NCBI GenBank assembly: GCA_963576565.1
Contig: OY755042.1
Location: 108,739,314-108,803,313 of the forward strand
Direction: 5' to 3'
DNA from: Aspidapion aeneum
Taxonomy: Eukaryota > Arthropoda > Insecta > Coleoptera > Brentidae
DNA: 64,000 bases
Shown: piece by piece, positions 1 through 10,550 of the stretch
Numbering within the stretch: position 1 is the stretch's first letter
Layout of the letters: each line of letters starts with the position of its first letter
Made by a program: the position numbers and the translations under genes
Notes under the pieces: model-generated
Told to the model about the DNA's origin: nothing
Database searches by the model: none
The model's input: the letters and a program-made list of their open reading frames with translations, nothing else

Positions 1-240
<240 letters not shown>

Positions 241-369
241 TAACGACTAACGCGCATAACTCAAAAACCGCTTGGCCGATTTTAATGAAATTTGGTACCT
301 AGGCTGGGTCTTGGGTCGACATGGTCCCATTTAAAAATGAACAAAATCCACCGAACACAAACCAAATAA

Positions 370-715
370 AAGGGGGTATATTTCAAAAATTAGAGTTTAT
401 GTGAAAATATGGCGTGTGTGATATTAAACGAAAGGTAATTGAGTCTGCAGTTTAACAAAATACATTTTAATTTATTTAAAAAAAAGAGTGGGGTTATATT
501 TTAAAAATTAGAGTTTAAGTGAAAATATGGCGTGTGTGATATCAAACAAAAGGTAATTGAGTCCGGACTTTAACAAAATACATTTTAGTTTTTGTTTTTT
601 TTGTAAGGGTGGGGGTAGATTTCAAAAATTTGAGTTTAAGTCAAAACATGGCTTGTGTGGTATCAAACAAAAGGTAATTTAGTCTGGAGTTGAATAAAAT
701 ATATTTCAGTTTTTA
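370..715 (+). repeat. three-copy tandem repeat, period about 120 bp
   Basis: Three successive degenerate units, each carrying a GAGTTTAWGTGAAAATATGG-like core followed by ATATCAAACAAAAGGTAATT. The cores start near 391, 509 and 631, giving periods of about 119 and 121 bases. There is no coding potential. Confidence 0.85.
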
Positions 716-723
716 GTTATATT

Positions 724-764
724 AGCTCACACGTACACTATAACTATAGTACCTAGTGTGAGCT
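724..764. repeat. small inverted repeat (hairpin)
   Basis: AGCTCACAC at 724-732 is the reverse complement of GTGTGAGCT at 756-764, with a partly palindromic centre. It lies at the end of the 120-bp tandem array. Confidence 0.6.
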
Positions 765-829
765 TAGGGGCCCATATATTGGCAGAGTATTTTTGTCCGT
801 AATCTCAAAATGCAAAATGGCAAACAAAA

Positions 830-2005
830 TTAAAATGTACTTTTCAAAGATGCTCGTGTATTCTTGTGGTGCAAACATGTTTTAATTATTTTTTTAATTA
901 GATAGAAAAAGCTGCGTTCTTGCCACGCACAACAAGGTACGAATCAGAAAAATCAGTTTGGTGGTTCTAAAAAAATATTTTTTTTTTCAACCATTGTTTT
1001 GAAAATTTTAGGATTGCCTTGCAAATCATGCCTGCATTTATTTCCTTATAACTTGATTATTACTGAACCGATTTTGATAAATCAAAAACATTGTGAGAAT
1101 TGATTGCCTTTTAAAGATTATGATCAAAATTTACAGCCATCTTAAAATTTAAGATGGCGGACAGAATCATATTTAATTTTTTTAAATGGCGTGTTTATTT
1201 TTATTTGCTAACAATGTTTTAGTTTTTTTTCAAATTTATAGAAAAGCACTACTTTTGCCCCGAACAACGAGGTACCAATTAGTAATATCGGTGTGGTGGT
1301 TCTCAAAAAATCTATACTGTCTGCATTTATTTTTTTATAATCTCATTATTATTAAGCCGATCTTAGTGAAATAAAAAAAAACATGGTGAGAATTGATTGC
1401 TCTTTAAATATTATAATCAAGATTTGCCGCCATCTTAAAAGTAAAGATGTTGGACAGAATCATACTTGACCCTTCAACGAGGCACGTTTATTCTTATTTT
1501 CCGAAAATATTTTCGTTTTTTCTTAATTTATAGAAAAATACTACTTTTCTCCCACATAACGAGGTACAAACTAATAAAATCGGTCAAGTGGTTCACAAAA
1601 TCTGCTTTTGTGATAACGATTGTTTTCCAAATTATACGGTTTCATTGCCAATCCTGTCTATATTATATTTCTTTGTAAATTCATTATTACTGATCCGATG
1701 AAGATGAGAGAGATGAGAACAATCAATTCTCACGATGACTTTTTTTTATCACTAAAATCGGTTTAGCATTAACGAATTTATAAGGAAATGAATGCAGACA
1801 GGATTGCCAATGCAAGCGTATAATCTGTAAAACAATGGTTGAAAAAAAATAGATTTTTTAAGAACCACCAAAGAAATAAAATAGAAATAAAGGCAATCGT
1901 ATAATATGCAAAACAATGGTTGAAACAAAAATATTTGTTTTTAGAACCACTGCACCGATTTTGCTAACTTGCACCTTGTTGTATGTGGCAAGAATGTGGC
2001 TTTTT
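830..2005. repeat. degenerate repeat array with an inverted last unit
   Basis: A unit of about 290-340 bases recurs. It contains ATAGAAAAAGC, then a CGCACAACAAGGTAC-like box, GGTGGTTCTAAAAAAAT, CCTTATAACTTGATTATTACTG and AAGATGGCGGACAGAATCAT. Copies start near 901, 1239 and 1531. The last part (about 1740-2000) carries the same boxes in reverse complement, so the block ends as a large imperfect palindrome. The short ORFs inside are chance products. Confidence 0.7.
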
Positions 2006-2459
2006 TAGGAATTAAAAAAAAATTCAAAAATTCAAAAAGTTGTCCGTTTTTTTTGGCCCACCCGGTAATATTGGAAACGTTTTCTGGGATTTCATGCAGG
2101 CCAATGATTTCCATACTGTCTGCTTATGGATCTCAATATAGAAACCCAACAAAATCTCAAAAAGAAAGAGATAAATAAATAAAAATGTGTAAGTGCCTAA
2201 AAGTTTATGACGCCGCAATCGCGAAACTCAGCTATAACCGTCCTATTTTCGATACCTTTGTGTTTGAACTCAAATATTAAGATAAATGTGGGGTTTCCTT
2301 TGTTTTGTTTGATAATCTAGGACATTTTGTGTAGAAATATGTAAATTTTTACTATAAGTTCGGTTCGGTTCCGCCATATTCTAAAAAAATTTAGATAAAT
2401 TCCGCCCTATAGTTTGTCAAGTACCGTCCTATATTTTCATTTTATCGGAATGATGTAAT
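2006..2459. other. AT-rich sequence, nothing recognised
   Basis: No coding similarity, terminal repeats or tandem structure that I can support. Confidence 0.5.
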
Positions 2460-2639
2460 ATTTAATTTTCTACAATAAAGTTAACTACAAACTTTCTATA
2501 AAATGGTTACCTTTTGAGAAAATGACATAAAAATAAATAATTTCTGTTTATTTTGCATACTAAGGAAATACATAGGAAACGAGTGTACTGCTAACATTTT
2601 AGGTTTTGTATCTTAGCAAGATTATTACCTAGAGAACTT

Positions 2640-4181
2640 TTTTTTTTTTTTGTCAAACACACTGTGTTTTTTTTATTACAATCTAGTCAGTAAGACTAAT
2701 TAGCAATTTTAACTTAATTTACTAGAAAAGTCAGATTTAAACTTAGGGTTCACTCAACAGTTCTCCCCGCTTTGTTTAGTCTGTAACTCACAATTGTGTT
2801 GTGTTTATAGCATTATTTTGTTTTATGTGTAATTCACTTAGTTTACTAGCTCAAACGGCTTCACTCTTTTTAGTCGTCGAACTAGCATAGTATTGTCTAG
2901 AAGCTGAATTGCTTCCACATTCACATGCCGATGGAGTCTATCTTCATGGCTTTTTGCGTACTTTTTTATAGTCTCTGCTACAGTTTCGATTTTTAGATCT
3001 CGATGAAGGTCACTATTTCGAACGTACCAAGGTGCATTCACAATGTTTCTTAATACTTTATTTTGACATCTCTGTACAACTAGAATGTTACTCTCTTTAG
3101 CACAACCCCATAGTTGAATACCATATGTCCATACTGGTTTCAGTATTTGTCTATAAAGCAGTAACTTATTATGAATTGTTAAATTGGACTTCCTTCCAAT
3201 TAGCCAGTTCATTTTTCTATACCTTATCTCAAGTTCTTCTTTTTTTTTCTTAACATGTGCTTTCCAGCGCAATTTGGCATCAAGTGTCATACCTAGATAT
3301 TTTGCCTGATTCGAATATGGTACTGGAATGTTGTTAATTGTTATTTGTATGTGATTTATATTTTTGTTTGTAAAATCAACATGAATTGATTTGGTTTCAT
3401 TTAATTTTATTCACCACTTTGTGGTCCAACTGTGAATTTGGGTGACTGCATCCTGAAGTTTTTCTATGCATTTTTCAATAGATTTTTCTACCGTCAATAA
3501 ACCAGTATCATCGGCAAATGTTGCTAAGTGACAATTTTCTGGCTTTGGGATATCACAAGTGAATAATAAGTATAGATAAGGGCCTAGTACGCTACCCTGG
3601 GGCACGCCTGCTTGAATTTCTCTTAAATTTGAGTATGAGTCTTCCTGTTTTACTCTAAAATGTCTATCAGATATGTATGATTCCAAAATATCCGAATACT
3701 GTTTTGGCAGAAACCTTTTTAGTTTAAAATTAAGGCCTTCATGCCACACTTTGTCAAATGCTTGTGCTACATCTAGAAAAACTGCAGAACAAACTTTTCC
3801 CTCTTCTAGTGCTTTTTCTATTATATTAGTAATTCTGTGTACTTGATCTATCGTGGAATGCTTGTCTCGAAAACCAAATTGATGAGATGGAATAATTTCT
3901 TGTCTTTCTATGATGGGTTTTATTCTTTTAAGCAATAATTTTTCATAGAGCTTGGATATAATTGGCAGCAAAGATATTGGCCTGTAAGATGACACGTCAT
4001 GGAGTGGTTTTCCCGGTTTTGGAATCATGATAACTTCTGCAACTTTCCACAGTTTAGGTACATACCTAAGCCTAAAAGACGCATTAATTAGGTTGCATAG
4101 TTTTACGATAGCTTTTCTGGGGAGTTGTTTTATGACTACCCCGTTAATAAGATCATACCCTGCGGCTTTTTTCTTTAGCTT
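2640..4181 (-). mobile_element. 5'-truncated Jockey-type non-LTR retrotransposon, copy 1
   Basis: The element lies on the minus strand with a poly(A) tail seen as T12 at 2640-2651. The 10-bp duplication TAGAGAACTT flanks it (2630-2639 and 4182-4191). An empty site is present in the second H copy at 40870-40878 (AGAGAACTT). The 5' end is cut inside the RT domain, as expected for incomplete target-primed reverse transcription. The 3' UTR includes a run ending in TTTGTCAAACACACTG that is shared with copies 2 and 3. Confidence 0.95.
2838..4181 (-). pseudogene. Jockey-type reverse transcriptase, 5'-truncated, one internal stop
   Basis: About 447 codons remain in a single minus-strand frame from the 5' truncation at 4181 to the TAA at 2838. 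RT landmarks appear in order: KKAAGYDLI near the start, then IPKPGKP with YRPISLLP, HQFGFRDKHSTIDQ, VFLDVAQAFDKVWH (motif A, catalytic Asp), AGVPQGSVLGPYLYLLF (motif B) and TFADDTGLL (motif C, catalytic Asp pair). The thumb and C-terminal region follow, with LRWKAHVKKK, LYRQILKPVWTYGIQLWG and APWYVRNSDLHRDL. The only visible lesion is a TGA at 3411-3413, where copy 3 has CGA (Arg). The endonuclease and the N-terminal ORF are missing because of the truncation. Close identity to copies 2 and 3 suggests recent activity of the family. Confidence 0.93.
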
Positions 4182-4505
4182 TAGAGAACTTATTGATGTC
4201 TCATTTTATAGGCTATTAGTTGGTCTTTATTTTATGTTATGACAGATTTTCTCAAAAATAAGCAATTTCGTAGTTAAGGCCACTAAAAAAATTGGTCAAA
4301 ATCCAAAATAGCGGCGAAATGTTTAGCGTTATAAGTCAATAACCATTCGTCTCACAAAAAACCGTACCAATGCGTTTTTGTAGGAAATTATATTGTCTTC
4401 AACTTCTGTTAAAACTTTTTTTCTAAACCGTACGGTAACCATGTAGTTTAAAAAAAACTCTTTTTGTGCACAATAAATCCAAGATTACGGGGGGCGCCGG
4501 CCCCC

Positions 4506-4969
4506 TCAAGGTCGAAAACTCAACTACACCACCTTTTGTAAGCTGAAATTCTATAATGACTGGACTGTTAGCTTGGATATTTATAAATTTTCAGGAGAGC
4601 AATATGTTATTTCCGTACAGAAGTCACGATCAGATTCTTTTTTTATTAATTTCTTCTCTAGATACATCACTGATAAATCGAGAAAGGCCAGAAAGTGGAA
4701 AGAAACAGCTAAAAACAAATCATTAACTAATCCTAACACTCTCAAAATGATTTTTTGGTGAAAAGATTTTGTTCTGATACTTGTATAAACCAGATTTCTT
4801 GTTTCGCACCTTGATGAATAATTACGAAAACCTGTCTTGCTAATTAGGGATTCGCGCTTTTCCATCTTTGGCAAATTAATTTCTTGACATTGCCACGGAA
4901 TGTTTCCAGCAATCAGAATATAATATAGCAGCAGAAAACCACGAATATTATCTACTCCCTCGTCTGTTA
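4506..4969. other. unassigned segment with an open minus-strand frame
   Basis: A minus-strand frame of about 160 codons spans 4581-5063 and crosses into the neighbouring transposon terminus. Its residues (for example GFLLLYYILIAGNIPWQ) match no family I can name with confidence. A degenerate piggyBac-like fragment was considered but is not supported. Confidence 0.35.
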
Positions 4970-5875
4970 CCGTAGAGTGGGGTGACTTTGCCAGCTTTTG
5001 GGGGTTTTTCATTGATAACATAAAATCCATTAGCTGTAGTGCCTTATGAATAATATATGTCAAATTTAGGCATGTTTTCTATCATCAGCTATTTTTTCAA
5101 GGTCCTATAATAATGGCTTATATATTTTTTTTTTTTTTTAAGTTGGCAGAGTTACCCCAGGATTGGGGTAATTTTGCCATGCCATATAACGGGCTATAAC
5201 AGGCAAAGTTAGACCAGTTTAGGTCAAATTTTGCTTCAACGTAAAATTTCCAACATTTTCGTGCAAGAATCACAAAAATAGCTTGAAAAATAAAAAAGTT
5301 AGGTATAGAGTCTTTTTAAGAGACCTTTATTTTAGAGTCAATTCAATTCAAAATCAACTTAAAACATAACTCTAACTAAACCAACATTATTTTTTGGCTT
5401 AAAACTTTGATAATGTATCGAATCACTAGTAATATTATTACAGAATCCATCCTAGTGAAATTTAAAATTTGTCAAATCATCTTCGAAATAGAATAAATCT
5501 GTCGAGGAAGAAGGACATTCTGGTTGCTGCAAAACTTTGACGATTTCTTTCATTTTTTTCGTCAGGAAATGTGAATGCTGTTTTTCTCCTTCGTAAGAAT
5601 TTTACCTCGAAAAAATCGTCTTCATCTTTTCTAAGAATTTTCCCAATAAAATGAACAGTACTTTTTAGAGTTTTGTAAACCACAATCACGAAATCTCCTT
5701 AAATGATGGGTTCGCTGTTTTGGGTGCTATCACTATTTTCGATATTCTCTTAGTTTTCAAAATTCATAAACTGAGGCAAGTCAAGCTCATCGAAAATTTT
5801 ACCATTCGTAAAAAAAAAATATTTGATAATAGATGGCAAAGTTACCCCTTTAGGCAAAGTAACCCCACTCTACGG
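4970..5875 (-). mobile_element. pogo/Tigger-like DNA transposon, internally deleted
   Basis: Terminal inverted repeats begin CCGTAGAGTGGGGT, followed by GACTTTGCC on the left and TACTTTGCC on the right. They are flanked by TA (4968-4969 and 5876-5877), the Tc1/mariner/pogo target. Subterminal copies of the TGGGGTAA/TTTTGCC boxes recur at 5150-5180 and 5830-5850. At 906 bp it is far shorter than a complete pogo-type element. Only the transposase C-terminus survives inside. Confidence 0.85.
5452..5810 (-). pseudogene. pogo/Tigger-like transposase C-terminal fragment
   Basis: Reading from 5810 leftwards gives IFDELDLPQFMNFEN, a stop, ENIENSDSTQNSEPII, a stop, then GDFVIVVYKTLKSTVHFIGK and VKFLRRRKTAFTFPDEK. 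After a one-base slip in an A-run (near 5550-5560) the frame continues with EIVKVLQQPE and ends FEDDLTNFKFH before TAG at 5452-5454. This arrangement (a small beta-rich module ending FxxPD, then VxxLPxP) is what I know from the C-terminal tail of insect pogo-derived transposases. The DDE core is absent. Two stops and one frameshift make it dead. Confidence 0.65.
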
Positions 5876-6199
5876 TACTTATTCTTCTATTCTGGGCCTT
5901 CTCGAAATAAAAGTAACTTACTAACAAACGTTATACTGCTATCGTTCTAGGGACGAGGCGGAACCTGAGAGCATAAAAGACCTGCTGCGAGAATGAAGAT
6001 CTAAAAGAATTGAGGGACTTAGAGCTCGGAAAACTTGCCAATAGTTGCAACTAGTTTAATTGAGCACTTGAGCCAGGCACTCAATATTTCTGTCCCTCAA
6101 ATCAACAGAAATCGGACCAGATTGCTATGCAGTGATCTGTCACTCTACTCTAATTAACCTAGGGTACAAATTAAAGTTGTGGATTTAGAAAAGCTTAAT

Positions 6200-6475
6200 A
6201 CATCACGTATTTATCTATCTATCTATCTATTTAGCATCTTTCAATCCATCTTTGGATATAGGCCTCCTCCTATATTTTCCACTCTTCTCTGTCTGTCACC
6301 GTGTTCATCCATCTAGTTATAGTGGAATGTTGTATTCGTTAGCTCATTCTATTAGGATTTTCTTGGTTAATAGGTGGTCAACTGTACTGAAACCTTTTCT
6401 GAAGCTTGCTTGTTCTTTTGATTGATATCTGTTTGTTGTTAGTCTATCTGTTAATATTTTCGTGAAAAGATTATG
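6200..6475 (-). pseudogene. RTE-type reverse transcriptase relic with large internal deletion
   Basis: On the minus strand, 6465-6340 reads FTKILTDRLTTN, then SFRKGFSTVDHLLTKKILIE and ANEYNIPL, the RT region just before motif A in RTE elements. It then jumps to the C-terminal end at 6320-6235, WMNTVTDREEWKI and EEAYIQRWIERC, which is the usual RTE terminus. The element ends in an (AGAT)n tail, seen as ATCT repeats at 6207-6230; such simple-repeat tails are typical of RTE. At least one stop is present and most of the RT is missing. Confidence 0.75.
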
Positions 6476-6624
6476 CGACATCACGTAAAGCTGCAAGAAA
6501 ATAGACAACGCTAAGAAAATCTAAAGAAATTCCAGCGGAAAAGCATTTAAGGCTAAAGCCTAAAACAGAACCAAAGCATGATAAGGTCCATAAATCCACA
6601 AATAATAAGCAAATCAACCAGACT

Positions 6625-6850
6625 TAGATGGTTGCTGAGTCGGATACAAAAAGACGCTCGACTACTGATAGATATTCGAACTGGACGTATCCGGCTGAGC
6701 AAGCACACGATACAAATATTCAGTTCAGAATAAGTATGTGTTTAGGAAGAAGGTACATCAAGGCACCTCAAGGCAGAATGTGCCCTAAACCTGAGCCAGG
6801 AAGAGCTGCATTTGCTTAAATGTGCTGACATACTTGACTTTGTAAAGAGA
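6625..6850 (+). pseudogene. possible C-terminal tail of an RNase H-bearing non-LTR element
   Basis: Frames read WLLSRIQKDARLLIDIRTG and RLSKHTIQI, then LSQEELHLLKCADILDFVKR. The order recalls the segment after RNase H in I/R1-type elements (a LTGHC-like stretch, a zinc-binding region, then LLxFVKxTG). The cysteines and histidine are not cleanly preserved, so this is tentative. The surrounding bases 6476-7229 hold nothing else I recognise. Confidence 0.3.
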
Positions 6851-7229
6851 ACAGAAAAGCCTAATGAACTACCTGGACAACAGATGAAGGTGCAAGAACT
6901 GGGTTAAGAGAAATACCTTGGCAAAAAGAGCCTTTTCTGGCATACTTGCCGGACCTACGCTTCACCTACCGATACTCCTACTAGTAACAATAGGCATAAC
7001 ATCTGAATAGGGTCTGCATTCTGCGGCCCATCAAGGGATGAATAGGCGATTTCCCAACTTTAACCGTTGTGGAAGTTGAGCCAGAGTTTCAAGCCGATGT
7101 TGCCTCGCACTTCGGCATGAAAAGGAAATTAATAAATTATAGCGAAGTGGAATCCTAAATAAGGCCATGGTGGCTGCACCGAATCATAGATTTTTATGGC
7201 GCCATAGAATCCAATTTCGTTTTCCATAT

Positions 7230-7408
7230 CAGGGGCGGATCAACGGGAGGGAAAAAGAGAGAAATCCCCCCCCCCAAATCTCAAACTATATTTAGTTTTG
7301 ATACACAGAAGACACGCCTTCTTCTGCAAGGTCATTATGCAAAATAGTTTTATGCCATATTTATTATGATATTTGCCCCCCTAAATGAAGTTTCTAGATC
7401 CGCTTCTG
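7230..7408. mobile_element. hAT-type MITE
   Basis: The left end is CAGGGGCGGATCAACGGG; the right end (reverse complement) is CAGAAGCGGATCTAG. This is the CAGNGGCGGATCCAG terminus seen in five other places in this window. Flanks share TCCATA (left TCCATATC, right TCCATACA), a decayed 8-bp target duplication. The interior has no ORF. Confidence 0.7.
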
Positions 7409-8266
7409 TCCATACAGAGGTGTACACCATACCTATGACAAACTTAATACCCGAAGACATAACAGAATAGGTCTGAGCTCTGAAATTTAAAGGGAGTGGC
7501 GTAACATCTTGATATATGTTAATTAAACCTGTAGTTAATACCCTCCACAATAAAACACTTATTGAAAACGTAATCCCAAACAACTGAAAATAATCCATAA
7601 CCATTATTCTACACAAGAAGGGCGATAGAGCAGACATAAAACTTATCGACCAATAACACTCCTTAGCACAATTTATATACTTTTGAAGAAAATATTAACA
7701 GATAGACCATCAAAAAAATTCTACGGATATCATTCAAAAAAACATACAGGCTTCAGAAAGGGTTTCAGTACACTTGACCACCTATTAACCATGAAAATCC
7801 TAATAGAACGAGTCAACGAATACAACATTCCACTATATATTGCGTTTATAGACTTTGAAAAAGCTTCCGATAGCATTGAGCACTGGGAAGTGAAAGCATA
7901 TTTAATTAATTGCCGAATAGGTTACAAATACACTGATTTAATAGCCAATACATTTAGCGAAGCAACTACATCAATTAAAATCCACGAATGAACCAAGCCA
8001 ATCCGCATAAGAGGTGTCAGACACCGTGAAATAATATCCCCTAAAGTATTTAACCAGGCCCTAGAAGATGTTTTTAAAAACTTAGATTGGAAAGAGATAG
8101 GCATCAAAATAAGCGAACATTAGTTGAACCATCAACAATAGACTGCTGATATCGCCTTCATAACAGATAAGAAAGAACTAATAAAAATGTTAGAGAAACT
8201 GGATACAGCAGCTAAATAGGCTTGGATATGAACTACACTAAAACTAAAATCATAACAAACACAGAT

Positions 8267-8952
8267 TTATTTATTTATTTATTTTATTAATTTATTTATT
8301 TCAACAGTATCTACAGCAAAAAGCCAATTACAGATACTTTCTTACATTTTAAAAAATATTTTATACACGTCACTTACACTACACATGATAAATAAAAAAC
8401 AAATCAAATTACATAATTACTTATTGATTAACTGCTGCGCACTTTTAGATCTATAATTTTTTTAAATTTCTTATAGCTAAGATTGACAATATCCACATCT
8501 GAAGCATATTTGTTGAATAAGTTGCATAAATTGTAGATAGGAGAGCTTTTAAATAGATTTGTTCGTGGATAAGCTAAATAAAACATATTTTTCGACCTTG
8601 AATTGATTCGATTTATGGCAAAAGGCAGTTGATCAACTATACTACATCCCCTTTGAGAATTCTATACATTGTTGTAAAAAAATTTTTAGTTCTTCTTTGG
8701 TTTAGTGATAATCTATCAAATATCTTTAATAAGATCTTGTTGTCACAACCTATTTGTGCATAAATCCCAAATTTTCTAAAGTGCATGGCTTTTAGAAATT
8801 TTCGTTGAACTCCCTCAATCAAACCAATCCAAATGTCATATTGGGGGGACCAGATAACACATCCATATTCCAGTAAGGCCAATACCAGACTGTCAAATAA
8901 GTATATGCTTACGTCAATGTTAAAACTTTTGGTATTTCTACAAATAAACCCA
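8267..8952 (-). mobile_element. 5'-truncated CR1/Jockey-group non-LTR element
   Basis: Inserted in the RTE relic on the minus strand. Its 3' tail is a (TTTA)n-like run at 8267-8303 (plus-strand view). ACAGAT flanks it at 8261-8266 and 8953-8958, a likely short target duplication; the right copy slightly overlaps coding text that reads across the junction. Confidence 0.75.
8428..8952 (-). pseudogene. CR1/Jockey-group reverse transcriptase C-terminus
   Basis: The minus-strand frame reads YLFDSLVLALLEYGCVIWSP, then GLIEGVQRKFLKAM and RTKNFFTTMYRILKGDVV. After a one-base slip near 8640 it continues VDQLPFAINRINSRSKNMFY, then YPRTNLFKSSPIYNLCN, and ends at TAA 8428-8430. This is the post-catalytic C-terminal domain common in Jockey/CR1-like elements (LEYGxxxWSP, RTxxxxxSPI). 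The catalytic RT motifs are absent because of 5' truncation. It is unrelated in sequence to the other Jockey family of this window. Confidence 0.75.
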
Positions 8953-9336
8953 ACAGATGAAGATATCACAAAAAAAGAAAAAAAAGAAAAACCAAACAGC
9001 TGAAATCAAGAGACCAGTTAGATTGGCCTGGGCAGTATTCGGTAAATTAAGCTACATAATATGTAGTATTATTAAAAAATAAAAAATATCCTCAGTACCT
9101 CAAAACGAAAGTGTATAATCAAGAATCTTTACTGTACTCACCTATTGATCCCAGACCTGGAAACTTACGAAATCAAACATGGATAAGGTAACAAACGCCC
9201 AAAGATCAATGGAAAGACAAATGTTACTTGTAAATCTAACAGATAGGAAAAGGAATGAACGTATAAGAAATAAAATAAAAGTAAGGAATGTCAGAGAAGT
9301 AGCAAAGTTAAAATGAAGATTTGCCGGTCATAATAT

Positions 9337-9994
9337 TTTTTTTTTATTTGTCAAACACACTGTGTTTATTGTATTACAATCTAGTCAGTAAGACTAATTA
9401 GTAATTTTGTTTTAACTTAATTTACTAGAAAAGTTAGATTTAAACTTAGGGTTCACTCAACAGTTCTCCCCGCTTTGTTTAGTCTGTAACTCACAATTGT
9501 GTTGTGTTTCGGTTTTTAGTCTTCGAACTAGCATAGTATTGTCTAGAAGCTGAATTGGTTCCACATTCACATGCCGATGGAGTCTATCTTCATGGCTTTT
9601 TGCGTACTTTTTTATAGTCTCTGCTACATTTTCGATTTTTAGATCTCGATGAAGGTCATTATTTCGAACGTACCAAGGTGCATTCACAATGTGTCTTAAT
9701 ACTTTATTTTGAAATCTCTGTACAACTAGAATGTTACTCTCTTTAGCACAACCCCATAGTTGAATACCATATGTCCATACTGGTTTCAGTATTTATCTAT
9801 AAAGCAGTAACTTATTATGAATTGTTAAATTGGACTTCCTTCCAATTAGCCAGTTCATTTTTCTATACCTTATCTCAAGTTCTTCTTTTTTTTCTTAACA
9901 TGTGCTTTCCAGCGCAATTTGGCATCAAGTGTCATACCTAGATATTTTGCCTGATTCGAATATGGTACTGGAATGTTGTTAATTGTTATTTGTA
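9337..9994 (-). mobile_element. Jockey-type non-LTR retrotransposon, copy 2 (3' end only)
   Basis: Nearly identical to 2640-3350. A T-run at 9337-9346 is the poly(A) tail, and TCATAATAT duplicates flank it (9328-9336 and 9995-10003). Relative to copy 1 it lacks about 57 bases around 9508, which removes the normal stop region, and has a shorter T-run near 9888 that breaks the frame. The coding remnant includes APWYVRNNDLHRDLKIE and NTMLVRRLKTE. It splits the RTE relic cleanly. Confidence 0.93.
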
Positions 9995-10164
9995 TCATAA
10001 TATCAGACAGAAAAACGATCGATGGAACAAATGTATTGTAAAGTGGAGATCATGGGAAAATAAAAGAAATAGGGGAAGACCCCAAACGAGATGGGCGGAC
10101 GATTTGAAGAAACATGCGGGAACTAGATGGATGAACACGGCGACAGAGAGTGAAGAAGGCTAAA

Positions 10165-10550
10165 TAGATACACAGATAGACCAAGTTTAATGATAAGGGT
10201 TCAGTTATTTGGGCTAAACCTACTACTAGCCATGGCTTTGACGAAAAAAAACTTTGGAACAAAAATAATAAATGACCTTTGAGCAAAGTGGACGCTAGGC
10301 TTTTTTTATTCAAAAAATCCTTTGTATGATAAAAACCTTCTAGGCAATAAATTTGGGACTTTCCGGCAGAAAAGTTTTACGCTGGCATGGCACTGGCACA
10401 CTTAAGATATTACAACATTCTAAGCGTACCACAAATTTTGTCTTATCTTTTTGTACATCGAGGGAACGCCCCATAACTCTTGACACAATTACTAAATCGT
10501 TGCTCCTTATTGACGAGAACGCCGTAACTCGCAAATATATATTTTTCTAA
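10165..10550. other. unassigned spacer
   Basis: Overlapping short ORFs lie on both strands (10340-10550) with no recognisable product. No repeat partner was noticed in the window. Confidence 0.4.

Larger units (their letters stand above)
2460..4505 (+). repeat. dispersed repeat H, copy 1, split by a Jockey insertion
   Basis: The left part (2460-2639) and the right part (4192-4505) match one continuous stretch at 40690-41730. That second copy lacks the retrotransposon but has its own insertion (R27, 40985-41545). The class is unknown, and I see no coding capacity in H. The two copies serve as mutual empty sites. Confidence 0.85.
7460..10160 (+). pseudogene. RTE-type non-LTR reverse transcriptase, split by two younger insertions
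   Basis: Three blocks of one ancient element lie at 7460-8266, 8953-9336 and 9995-10160. Block 1 has IILHKKGDRADIK, KKILTDR, TGFRKGFSTLDHLLTMKI and FIDFEKASDSIEHW (motif A, Asp kept). GVRHREIISPKVFNQ, a decayed motif B, and LEDVFKNLDWKE follow; the FADD motif C is lost. Block 2 carries the region around NMDKVTNAQRSMERQM and DRKRNERIRNK. Block 3 ends NRGRPQTRWADDLKKHAG then RWMNTATE, the RTE C-terminus. Several stops are present. The inserts are a CR1/Jockey-like piece (8267-8952) and Jockey copy 2 (9337-9994). The start is uncertain; the endonuclease domain is not visible. Confidence 0.85.

Noticed and set aside
4581..5063. 160-codon minus-strand ORF as a transposase gene
   Set aside because: It runs across the terminus of the pogo-like element, so it is a composite frame; no catalytic motif is visible.
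7089..7229. Possible extension of the RTE relic upstream of the hAT MITE
   Set aside because: No RTE residue block could be read in any frame; left unassigned.
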